From the NCBI RefSeq assembly GCF_000236405.1, contig NC_016621.1, forward strand, positions 62,001-126,000: a stretch of DNA of 64,000 bases, read 5' to 3'. The position numbers and the translations under genes were made by a program. The first letter of the stretch is position 1, and each line of letters begins with the position of its first letter. Of the stretch, positions 19,081 to 27,201 are shown in pieces. Under the pieces are notes generated by a model. It was not told where the DNA came from. It was given only the letters and a program-made list of their open reading frames with translations, and did no database searches. The DNA comes from Blattabacterium sp. (Cryptocercus punctulatus) str. Cpu (GTDB taxonomy: Bacteria; Bacteroidota; Bacteroidia; Flavobacteriales; Blattabacteriaceae).

Positions 19081-19812
19081 TTGAAATTATTAGAACAAAT
19101 AGATTTAAATAGTCTACCTAATCACGTAGCAATTATTATGGATGGTAATGGTCGTTGGGCAGAAAAAAGAGGAAAATTGAGAACATTTGGACATGAGAAT
19201 TCGATTAATTCTGTTATAGATTCTATAAATAGCTGTAAAGAATTAGGAATTCCTTACATAACTTTATATGTTTTTTCTTCAGAAAATTGGAATAGACCAA
19301 AAAAAGAAATAGATAATTTAATACGTTTATTTCATGAAAAATTAAAACATTCTTTAGAAGAAATTCATAATAAAAATGTAAAAATTATTGTTATAGGAGA
19401 AATAAAAAAATTTCCTATTATAATACAAGATAAATTACTTTTTTTTATTAAAAAAACAAAAAATAATACATCTATAACATTAGTTTTAGCCATAAGTTAT
19501 GGATCTAGGGAGGAAATTTTAAGAGCAACAAAAATTATAGCTAATAAAGTTTATTTTGGAGAATTATCACTAAAAGATATTAATCTTTCTTCTTTTCAAA
19601 ATTATTTATATACTACTAATAAAATACCAGATGTTGATCTTATTATTAGAACTAGTGGCGAACAACGGATTAGTAATTTTTTGCTTTGGCAATCTGCTTA
19701 TGCAGAATTATATTTTACGAATATTTTATGGCCAGATTTTCGTAAAAAAGATTTTTTTGAAGCCATAATCAATTATCAAAAAAGAAAACGTCGTTTTGGA
19801 AAAGTTTTATAA
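19081..19812 (+). CDS. uppS: isoprenyl transferase (undecaprenyl diphosphate synthase)
   Basis: Builds the C55 lipid carrier for peptidoglycan and LPS. 243 residues. 'AIIMDGNGRWAEKRG' with DGNGRWA at 21-27, 'YVFSSENWNRPKKE', and 'DLIIRTSGEQRISNFLLWQ' are the family motifs. The start is TTG at 19081; 'MKLLEQIDLNSLPNHVAIIM' aligns well with remembered flavobacterial starts and no ATG is nearer. The TAA stop overlaps the proposed ATA start of bamA (ATAA at 19809-19812). Confidence 0.96.
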   Translation: MKLLEQIDLNSLPNHVAIIMDGNGRWAEKRGKLRTFGHENSINSVIDSINSCKELGIPYITLYVFSSENWNRPKKEIDNLIRLFHEKLKHSLEEIHNKNVKIIVIGEIKKFPIIIQDKLLFFIKKTKNNTSITLVLAISYGSREEILRATKIIANKVYFGELSLKDINLSSFQNYLYTTNKIPDVDLIIRTSGEQRISNFLLWQSAYAELYFTNILWPDFRKKDFFEAIINYQKRKRRFGKVL

Positions 19813-22343
19813 ATCAAAAAATTTTTTTTATTTCCGTTATTTTTTTTCTTTTTTTAGATATATCATTTTCTAAAACGGAAAATAATAATAAAAATAACCT
19901 TGAAATAATTCAGAAAGAAAAAAGGAAAGAGTTATTTTCATCTTTTTTAATTAAGAATATTTTTATTATGGGGGGAACAAAATATAATCGTGATTTTATT
20001 TCAAATTTATCTCATATTTATCCAGGAGATGAAATTTTTATACCTAGTAAAAAAATAGATCAAGCTATTAAAAAAATTATGGAAAAAGTAATCTTTTTGG
20101 AAAGATATCTATTTATAAAAAAAAATAGTTCTTCTTTAAATTCAAATGAAATAGACTTATTTTTTGATTTAGAAGATTTAATAGAAGTTGATAAGATTAA
20201 TGTAAAAGGTACCGGTATAATTAAATTTTTTTCTATTGAAAAAATTAAGTCAGGAGATAAAATTTCTGAAAATTCAATTCAAATTATTAAAAACGATATT
20301 AAAAATTATTATATAAAAAAAGGATATAATGAAATTTCTATAAAAAGTAAATGGAGTATTCAGAATGGTAAAAATATTCTAAATATATATGTAGATAAAG
20401 GAAAAAAAATAGAAATAGAAAATATTTTGTTTGATGGAAATAATTATTTTTCTAAAGAAGAATTACTTAATTTTATGGTTAAGATAAGAAAAAAATTTTT
20501 TATACCAATAGTAGGAAATTCCTTTTATTTTTCTCATGAAAATATTAAAGAGGATTTAAAAAATATTTTACGTAAATATCAATCAATGGGATTTTTAGAT
20601 GCTCAAGTATTTTTAGATTATATATGGAAAAAAAATTCTGGTAATTATGGAATACAAATAAAAATAATTGAAGGAAATCAATATTTTTTAGGAGATGTTA
20701 ATTTTGTAGGTAATACTTTTATTAAAACAAATTTATTAAGAAAAATTTTTTCTTATAAAAAAGGAGATATCTATAATAAAATTGGAATTCATAATAATAT
20801 TTTTAGTTCGGAATACGAATCTAGTATTATTTCAAAATATCTAAATATTGGACATTTATTTGTGAAAATAGTTCCAATAGAAAAAAGAATAGAAAATAAT
20901 AAAATTTATTTAGAAATAAAAATAGAAGAAAATAAACCAGTATATATAAATAAAGTAAATATATCCGGAAATACAACAACTAAAGATCATGTTATTAGAC
21001 GGGAATTAACTACTTATCCAGGAGATTTATTTTCTACTCAAAAAATTAAGTATAGTATGCTACGTTTAGTTGATTTAAATTTATTTGATAATAGTAAAAT
21101 TCATCCTTTAATTCATCAAAATAAAGAAAATAATACTATAGATATAGAATGGCGTATAATTGAAAAAAATTCTAATCAAATTAAAATATATGGAGGATAT
21201 GGTGGGGATGAATTTATTGGAAATTTTAAATTAAATTTTGGAAATTTTTCTCTAAGTAATTTTTTGAAAGTTAAATCATGGAATCCATTACCTCAAGGAG
21301 ATGGGCAAAAATTATTTTTGTTTAGTAAATTTAGTAAGGATACAAAATCTTATGGATTTTCTTTTATAGAACCTTGGATAGAGAAAACTAGTCCTACATC
21401 ACTTAGTTTTCATTTAAATTATTCAAAAAAGAAAATAAAAAAATCCGAAAATGTTTTTTTATTACCTAGATTTTTTAATTCTGATATAACAGTTCATGAA
21501 GGATTTATAGATAAAATAGAAATGTCTTTGAGTTTAAATAAGCCTTTAGTTATTTTAGATCCATATTCTAAAATTAGATTATCTATGGATTATGAGGCAT
21601 TGAATTACAATACAAAACTATTTTCAAGTCATAATAGAAAATTGAAATATACTAATATAAAATCTTTAATTTCTTTACAAAGAATTTCAAATGATCCAGA
21701 TTTTATTTTTCCTTTTAAAGGATCAGAATTAAAATTAATTGGAATATTTACTCCTCCTTATTCCATTTTATTCAGAAATACTAAAAGATTTAAAATCTAT
21801 TGGATGGAATTTTTCAAAATTAAAATAAATACTTTTTGGTATAAAAAAATTATAGATAATCTAGTAATTAAAGTAGGTAATGAATTTGGATTTTTAGGAA
21901 GATACGATAAAACAAAAATATTATTTCCAATACAAAGATTTTATATGGGTGGAGATAAAAATTCATTTAATTCTAAAATAGAAAATATAGATCATATTCC
22001 ATTAAGAGGATATTCTTCGCCTAATAGAAAGAATACAGAAAATATTTCTACAAATGATGGAGGACTTATTTATAATAAATCTATTTTAGAAATTCGTTAT
22101 TTGATTAAGGAATTTTCTAATACATCCAAATTTTGGAGTAATATTTTTATAGAAGGAGGAAATATTAGTGATTCTTATAAAAAATTTAATCCATTAAAAA
22201 TGAAAAAATCATTTGGAATTGGATTTCGGATTTTTTTATTTTCTATAGGATTTTTTGGAATAGATATATGTAATCCCGTAGATAGAAAAGATTTTTCTAT
22301 TAAATCAGGATGGAAGACTAATTTTATTATAGGTAAAGATTAA
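19809..22343 (+). CDS. bamA: outer-membrane assembly factor BamA, apparently non-canonical start
   Basis: Inserts beta-barrel proteins into the outer membrane. N-terminal POTRA repeats ('VDKINVKGTGIIKFF', 'IENILFDGNNYFSKEEL', 'LGDVNFVGNTFIK', 'INKVNISGNTTTKDHVIRREL') lead into a C-terminal barrel with 'RFYMGGDKNSFN' and 'IPLRGYSS'. The first ATG (19968) would leave out a signal peptide. The same frame stays open back to 19761 and encodes 'NQKIFFISVIFFLFLDISFS', a clear signal sequence, but holds no ATG, GTG, TTG or CTG; only ATA (19809) or ATT (19821, 19830, 19839) can serve. From 19809 the protein has 844 residues. Gene identity is sure; the start is inferred. Confidence 0.9.
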   Translation: MNQKIFFISVIFFLFLDISFSKTENNNKNNLEIIQKEKRKELFSSFLIKNIFIMGGTKYNRDFISNLSHIYPGDEIFIPSKKIDQAIKKIMEKVIFLERYLFIKKNSSSLNSNEIDLFFDLEDLIEVDKINVKGTGIIKFFSIEKIKSGDKISENSIQIIKNDIKNYYIKKGYNEISIKSKWSIQNGKNILNIYVDKGKKIEIENILFDGNNYFSKEELLNFMVKIRKKFFIPIVGNSFYFSHENIKEDLKNILRKYQSMGFLDAQVFLDYIWKKNSGNYGIQIKIIEGNQYFLGDVNFVGNTFIKTNLLRKIFSYKKGDIYNKIGIHNNIFSSEYESSIISKYLNIGHLFVKIVPIEKRIENNKIYLEIKIEENKPVYINKVNISGNTTTKDHVIRRELTTYPGDLFSTQKIKYSMLRLVDLNLFDNSKIHPLIHQNKENNTIDIEWRIIEKNSNQIKIYGGYGGDEFIGNFKLNFGNFSLSNFLKVKSWNPLPQGDGQKLFLFSKFSKDTKSYGFSFIEPWIEKTSPTSLSFHLNYSKKKIKKSENVFLLPRFFNSDITVHEGFIDKIEMSLSLNKPLVILDPYSKIRLSMDYEALNYNTKLFSSHNRKLKYTNIKSLISLQRISNDPDFIFPFKGSELKLIGIFTPPYSILFRNTKRFKIYWMEFFKIKINTFWYKKIIDNLVIKVGNEFGFLGRYDKTKILFPIQRFYMGGDKNSFNSKIENIDHIPLRGYSSPNRKNTENISTNDGGLIYNKSILEIRYLIKEFSNTSKFWSNIFIEGGNISDSYKKFNPLKMKKSFGIGFRIFLFSIGFFGIDICNPVDRKDFSIKSGWKTNFIIGKD

Positions 22344-22374
22344 TTAATAATTCAGATATAAATACATAAAATAT

Positions 22375-22881
22375 ATGAAAAAAAATACAATTTTTTATTG
22401 TTTATTGTTTTTTTTCCTATTTGGAATAGGAAAATCATTATTTTCTAAAGAGGAATGTCATCAGAAAATTGTTTGTCTTAATAGTTTTATTCTTTTAGAA
22501 AAAATGCCAGAATTTTCTAAAGTTCAGAAAGAATTGGAAAAATTAAGTAAAAATCATGAAAATATATTAGCAAAATTGGCAAAAGAATTTCATAAAAAGG
22601 CAGAAAAATTTCAAAAAAATAGAAATCCAATTCTTAAAAAAGAATTAGAAATATTACAATATAGGGCACAAGCATATCAAAAAAATGCTGCAGATGATTT
22701 ATCTAAAAAACAAAATAAATTATTAGATCCTATTTATAAAAAAATAGAAAAAGCTATTAATATAGTAATGGAAAAAGACAAAACTATTGTTAGAGTTGAT
22801 GATTGTAGTCCGGGTAAAGGTGTTTTAGTTAATAAAGGAATAGATATTACGGAAGATGTAAAAAAAGAATTGGGGTTTTAA
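22375..22881 (+). CDS. skp: OmpH/Skp-family periplasmic chaperone
   Basis: Periplasmic holdase that escorts outer-membrane proteins to BamA. 168 residues. Signal peptide at about 1-24 ('FYCLLFFFLFGIGKSLFS'). The mature part starts with a small strand ('KIVCLNSFILLEKMPEF') and continues as long charged coiled-coil helices ('ELEKLSKNHENILAKLAKEF...'), ending with a strand near 'VRVDDCSPG'. It follows bamA by 31 bases, as in relatives, where two OmpH copies are common; only one is present here. Confidence 0.9.
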   Translation: MKKNTIFYCLLFFFLFGIGKSLFSKEECHQKIVCLNSFILLEKMPEFSKVQKELEKLSKNHENILAKLAKEFHKKAEKFQKNRNPILKKELEILQYRAQAYQKNAADDLSKKQNKLLDPIYKKIEKAINIVMEKDKTIVRVDDCSPGKGVLVNKGIDITEDVKKELGF

Positions 22882-22896
22882 TAAAAAGAGAATGAA

Positions 22897-22969
22897 TGGT
22901 ATCTCCCGGAATCGAACCGGGGACACAAGGATTTTCAGTCCTTTGCTCTACCTACTGAGCTAAGATACC
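22897..22969 (-). tRNA. tRNA-Phe (anticodon GAA)
   Basis: 73 bases on the minus strand fold as a full cloverleaf: acceptor GGTATCT/AGATACC with discriminator A, D arm GCTC/GAGC, anticodon stem AAGGA/TCCTT with loop CTGAAAA, and T arm CCCGG/CCGGG around TTCGATT. All stems are fully paired. CCA is not encoded. It is divergent from lptC, whose proposed start lies about 36 bases away. Confidence 0.97.
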
Positions 22970-23005
22970 AACCCAAATAAAGAACAAAAATACAATAATA
23001 AAATA

Positions 23006-23536
23006 ATAAGTAAAAAATTAAAAAGTTTATTTTTTTTATTAGTATTTTTTTTTCTTTCTTGTACAAGAAGAGAAATTTTTGTTAAATTTAAAAAAAATAA
23101 AAAAGAAATACCTAATAGAATTTTTATTCGTACAAGTATTTTATATAAAGAAAATGGAATTATTCGATCATTTATATATTCCCCAATTATAAAAGAATAT
23201 TCCATTTATACATTATTTCCAAATGGATTAAAATTATTTATTTATAGAAAAAAAACAAATAAGTATACTTATCTTAGTGCAAATTGGGTTAAATCAATTG
23301 AAAAAATATTTTATCATATTAAAGGAAATATTATTATTATGAATTCTGATGGAGATTTTTTAAAAACGGAGGAAATATTTTGGAATAAAAAATATAAAAA
23401 AATATTTAATAATAAATATACAATTATATATTGTACCGATGGTACTGTATTAAAAGCTATGAATGGATTAGAAGCTACTGATGACCTAAAAAAAATTAGG
23501 TTAAAAAATATTAGTGGTATTTTTCCTATACAATAA
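23006..23536 (+). CDS. lptC: LPS export ABC transporter periplasmic protein LptC, apparently ATA start
   Basis: Bitopic protein that hands LPS from LptBFG to LptA. The frame runs back from the stop at 23536 through 'SAN...', 'KGNIIIMNSDGDFLKTEEI', 'FWNKKYKKI', 'YCTDGTVLKAMNGLEATDD' (typical LptC pattern) to a lipoprotein-like leader 'KKLKSLFFLLVFFFLSC' with a lipobox cysteine at 23060-23062. The first ATG (23339) is deep inside the beta fold and would give only 65 residues. No ATG, GTG, TTG or CTG precedes; ATA at 23003 or 23006 gives ~176 residues, a normal length. Neighbours (CBS-domain protein, PPIase) fit flavobacterial order. Start inferred; family fairly sure. Confidence 0.8.
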   Translation: MSKKLKSLFFLLVFFFLSCTRREIFVKFKKNKKEIPNRIFIRTSILYKENGIIRSFIYSPIIKEYSIYTLFPNGLKLFIYRKKTNKYTYLSANWVKSIEKIFYHIKGNIIIMNSDGDFLKTEEIFWNKKYKKIFNNKYTIIYCTDGTVLKAMNGLEATDDLKKIRLKNISGIFPIQ

Positions 23537-23545
23537 AATATTCCT

Positions 23546-24823
23546 ATGGCTTTTCATATTAGTATGGTATTCATTACTATACTTCTATCTGCATTTTTTT
23601 CTGGAATGGAAATGGCTTTAATTTCTTCCAGTTTATTTCAAATAGAATTAGAAAAAGAGAAAGATTCTTTTCGTTCTAAATTACTTTCCAAGAGTATTAA
23701 AACATCAAAAAAATTTATAACTACAATGTTAATTGGGAATACTATATCTTTGGTAGTATATGGAATTCATATGGAAAAATTATTTTTATATTTTTTTCCA
23801 AAATGGTTTTTAATTAACGATAATTTTTTTTTTATTTTTTTTTTAGAAACAATAGTTTCCGCTACTATTATTCTTATTTTTGGAGAATTTATTCCTAAAA
23901 TTATCTTTAGCGCATATTCTAATGAATTATTAAGTTTATTGATTGTTCCTGTATATATTCTAGATAAAATTTTATCTCCTATTACAAATTCTATTATTTG
24001 GATTTCCAATATTTTTTTGAAATTTTTTGGAGAAAAAGAAGATAATAGAACTCAAATTTTTGATAAAGAAGATTTAATTTATTTTGTATCAGAAAATATA
24101 GAAAATAATATTCATGGTATAGTAGAATCGGAAGTAGAAATATTTCATAAAGCTTTAGATTTTTCTGAAAAAAAAGCGAGAGAATGTATGGTACCAAGAA
24201 AAGAAATAGTATCTTCCAATATATATACTTCTTCTATTGATAATATTCGTTATAAATTTACAGAAAAAGGACTATCAAAAATTATCATTTATAAAAATAA
24301 TATAGATAATGTTATAGGATATATTCATTATTTAGAAATTTTGAAAAAACCAAAAAATATAGAATCTATAATTAGACCTGTAGAATTAGTTCATATGACT
24401 ACTCCAATACGAGAAATAATGGATATTCTTATTAAGAAAAAAAAAAGTATAGCTATAGTATTGGATGAATATGGAGGAACAGCAGGAATGATAACAATAG
24501 AGGATATATTAGAAGAATTTCTTGGAGATATAAGAGATGAACATGATGAAATTAAATTTGTTGAAAAAAAATTTAATGATAATGAATTTTTATTTTCTGC
24601 TCGTTTAAAAATTGATTTTATTAACGCTAAATATAAATTAGGTATTCCAAAATCTGAGGAATATGAAACTTTAGGAGGTTTAATTGTTTTTCATACAGGA
24701 TCTATTCCTAATAGTAAAGAAAAAATAATTATTGACGATATTTTGTATATTGAGATTAAAAAGGTCTCTAAAAATAAAATAGAAGAAGTTTTTCTTAGAT
24801 TTATTAGAAAAAAAAATTTATAA
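23546..24823 (+). CDS. hemolysin-family (CNNM/CorC-like) membrane protein with CBS domains
   Basis: Inner-membrane protein of 425 residues, probably a divalent-cation transporter or regulator of the CNNM type. The N-terminal DUF21 domain has about four membrane segments ('VFITILLSAFFSGMEMALIS...'). Two CBS repeats follow ('MVPRKEIV', 'TPIREIMDIL...IAIVLDEYGGTAGMITIEDILEEFLGDI'), then a CorC_HlyC C-terminal domain. Relatives in gliding bacteria include GldE, but nothing here supports motility. Lies nine bases after lptC and three before ppiD; likely one operon. Contains an A-run of ten near 24437. Confidence 0.87.
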   Translation: MAFHISMVFITILLSAFFSGMEMALISSSLFQIELEKEKDSFRSKLLSKSIKTSKKFITTMLIGNTISLVVYGIHMEKLFLYFFPKWFLINDNFFFIFFLETIVSATIILIFGEFIPKIIFSAYSNELLSLLIVPVYILDKILSPITNSIIWISNIFLKFFGEKEDNRTQIFDKEDLIYFVSENIENNIHGIVESEVEIFHKALDFSEKKARECMVPRKEIVSSNIYTSSIDNIRYKFTEKGLSKIIIYKNNIDNVIGYIHYLEILKKPKNIESIIRPVELVHMTTPIREIMDILIKKKKSIAIVLDEYGGTAGMITIEDILEEFLGDIRDEHDEIKFVEKKFNDNEFLFSARLKIDFINAKYKLGIPKSEEYETLGGLIVFHTGSIPNSKEKIIIDDILYIEIKKVSKNKIEEVFLRFIRKKNL

Positions 24824-24826
24824 TAG

Positions 24827-26959
24827 ATGAGTTTTTTAGAAAAAATTAGAAAAAATACATGGATTTTATTTATGTTTATAGGAATAGCTTTATTATCTTT
24901 TATATTAGATCCCAATATTTTATTTAAATTTTTTACTAGAAATTCTAATATTATTGGTCAAGTAAATGGAGAAAATATTTCTATAAAAGAATATGTTGAT
25001 TGTTTTCAATTTTTAAAACGATTTCGTCAGGAAGAACCAGATTTTTATTTAAAAAATGAAGCTTGGAATTTATTAATTCATGAAAAATTATTAAATCAAC
25101 AAGCATTAAAATTAGGATTACAAATTACAAATAAAGATTTTTGGAATGCTATATCTAAACAATCTATATATAGTTATATTTCTGAATTTCAAGATTCTAA
25201 TGGAAATTTAGATATGAATAAATTTCAATTATATTTAAAAAAATTGGAAAAAAAAAATATTGTAACTAATTCTCAAATTGAAGAAGAAAAAAATATTTGG
25301 TCTTATGAAAAAAATAATATTCCAAAAAGAATTCTTGCAAAAAAATATATAGAAATGCTAATGTATGGATTAAATACTTCCTCGTTAGAAGCGGAATTGA
25401 ATTATAAAGAAAAGAATTCTTTTTCTATTGTTGATTATATTTTTATTCCTTATTCAGAAATAGAACATAAATATAATATTTATTTAGAAGATTCTGAAAT
25501 TAAAAACTATATAAAAAAACATAAATTCCTTTATAAAAAAGAAGATTTAAGAAGTCTTAGTTTTGCAATTATTCGATCAAAACCTTCTTTAGAAGATGAG
25601 AGGGATATGGAAAATAAAATGAAGGAATTATTTAAAAAATTTAAATATACCAATCAAAATTCTATTTTTGTTTCCAAACAATCTGAAAAATCTTTTGACC
25701 CAAATTTTTATTTAAAAAAAAATCTTCCTATTTTTTTGCAAAATTTTATTATTCAAAAAAATAAAAATGGAAGTATGTTTGGTCCTTTAAAAATAGGGAA
25801 TACATATATAATGGCAAAAATTATTGGAAAAAAAATGATATCTGATTCTGTTTTATCAAGCCATATATTGATTTCTCATAAAAATGCTATACGTTCTTCT
25901 AATAAAAGAACTGAAAAAAAAGCTGAAGAAATTGCTAAAAAAATATATAATATACTTAAAAAAGATCCTTCTAAATTTGATTCTTTAGTTCAAGAAAAAT
26001 CTGATGATACAGTTAATGATAAAAAGAATAAAGGAAGTTTAGGATGGTTAAAATATGAAGAACAAAATTCTTTTGGTACATTTAATATTTTTGATGAAAA
26101 AAATAAAAATGGAACAATTGGATTAACAAAAACTGAATATGGATATCATATTTTAAAAATCGATAAAAAAAGTCCTATTGAATCTGCTTATCAATTTGCT
26201 GTAATTATAAAAACACTTATTCCATCTAAAACAACGGAAAATTTTATTTCTAATAATGTTAGAAAATTTATTATAAAAAATAAAAATTCTAATTTGAATA
26301 CATTTATTAAAAATGCAAGAAAAAAAGAATATGAAACTATTTTTTTGAAAAATGTTAGATATAATCAATGGATAATAAGTGATTTAAATACAGAATTAGA
26401 TAGAGAAATTATTAATTGGTCTTTTGAAAATAAAAGAAAGGAAAGAGATATAAAAATAATATATAATTCAAATAGAGATTGTATTATTATTTATCTTTCA
26501 AAAATTCAAAAAAGAGTATTTCCTATTGAAAAAATAAAAAATAACTTAACTAGATTTCTTAGAAAAAAGAAAATAGAAAAATTATTATACAATATAATAG
26601 AAAAAAATCTATTTCTAAGTAAATTTAAGAAAAAAATAGCTATTTTTATTTTTACTAAAAAAATAAAAAAAAATTATAAAATAAATTTTTCTGATTCTAT
26701 GATTAATAATTATAAAGAGCCTAAAGTAGTTGGTTATTCTTTTTCTTTAAAATTAAAAAATACTTCTAAACCTATTTTTGGTAAAAATGGAATTTTTTTT
26801 ATAAAACCATTAAAGAATATTTATAATTATAAACAACCTTCTTATTTTTCTTATGAAATAGAAGTTTTAAATTCTTTTTTGAGAAAAAAAATTTTAGAAT
26901 CTTTAGCAAAAAAATTGATAAATAATTCGAAAATAAAAGATTATAGAACTAATTTTTAA
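24827..26959 (+). CDS. ppiD: PpiD-like periplasmic peptidyl-prolyl isomerase/chaperone
   Basis: Membrane-anchored folding factor of 710 residues. One N-terminal membrane helix ('WILFMFIGIALLSFILDP'), then a SurA/PpiD-type N domain ('GENISIKEYVDCFQFLK', 'LLIHEKLLNQQALKLG'). A parvulin domain lies around residues 345-445 with 'SSHILISHKNA', 'KGSLGWLKYEEQ' and 'EYGYHILKID'. The C-terminal part is lysine-rich and poorly conserved. It works with Skp and BamA on secreted proteins. ATG start; the stop shares TTAA with the convergent tatA stop. Confidence 0.88.
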   Translation: MSFLEKIRKNTWILFMFIGIALLSFILDPNILFKFFTRNSNIIGQVNGENISIKEYVDCFQFLKRFRQEEPDFYLKNEAWNLLIHEKLLNQQALKLGLQITNKDFWNAISKQSIYSYISEFQDSNGNLDMNKFQLYLKKLEKKNIVTNSQIEEEKNIWSYEKNNIPKRILAKKYIEMLMYGLNTSSLEAELNYKEKNSFSIVDYIFIPYSEIEHKYNIYLEDSEIKNYIKKHKFLYKKEDLRSLSFAIIRSKPSLEDERDMENKMKELFKKFKYTNQNSIFVSKQSEKSFDPNFYLKKNLPIFLQNFIIQKNKNGSMFGPLKIGNTYIMAKIIGKKMISDSVLSSHILISHKNAIRSSNKRTEKKAEEIAKKIYNILKKDPSKFDSLVQEKSDDTVNDKKNKGSLGWLKYEEQNSFGTFNIFDEKNKNGTIGLTKTEYGYHILKIDKKSPIESAYQFAVIIKTLIPSKTTENFISNNVRKFIIKNKNSNLNTFIKNARKKEYETIFLKNVRYNQWIISDLNTELDREIINWSFENKRKERDIKIIYNSNRDCIIIYLSKIQKRVFPIEKIKNNLTRFLRKKKIEKLLYNIIEKNLFLSKFKKKIAIFIFTKKIKKNYKINFSDSMINNYKEPKVVGYSFSLKLKNTSKPIFGKNGIFFIKPLKNIYNYKQPSYFSYEIEVLNSFLRKKILESLAKKLINNSKIKDYRTNF

Positions 26960-27201
26960 TTACGTTTTATAGAGGAATATATTTTTGATTTTTTAATAGA
27001 TTTTTGTTTTTTTTCATAATAAGAATTAATATTATTTTTACTTATTTCATTTTGAATTTTATTTTTTGCATTTCTTAAATATCTTATTCCTTCTCCCATA
27101 CTACGAGCTATATCCGGTATTTTTTTGGGTCCAAATATAATTATAGCTATAAAAATAATAAAAAAACTTTCTTCAATACTAATAAATAAAAAATTTATCA
27201 T
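26956..27201 (-). CDS. tatA: twin-arginine translocase component TatA/TatE
   Basis: Pore-forming subunit of folded-protein export. 81 residues: one N-terminal membrane helix ('FFIIFIAIIIFGPKKIPDIA', including the FGPKK hinge), an amphipathic helix ('ARSMGEGIRYLRNAKNKIQ') and a charged tail. TatC is not in this window. The start overlaps the end of secDF by four bases, so it is transcribed after secDF on the minus strand. Confidence 0.93.
   Translation of the reverse strand: MINFLFISIEESFFIIFIAIIIFGPKKIPDIARSMGEGIRYLRNAKNKIQNEISKNNINSYYEKKQKSIKKSKIYSSIKRN

Noticed and set aside
22960-23205. 81-codon minus-strand ORF near tRNA-Phe
   Set aside because: It runs over the lptC leader and into tRNA-Phe; the + strand frame has a clear LptC pattern and lipobox.
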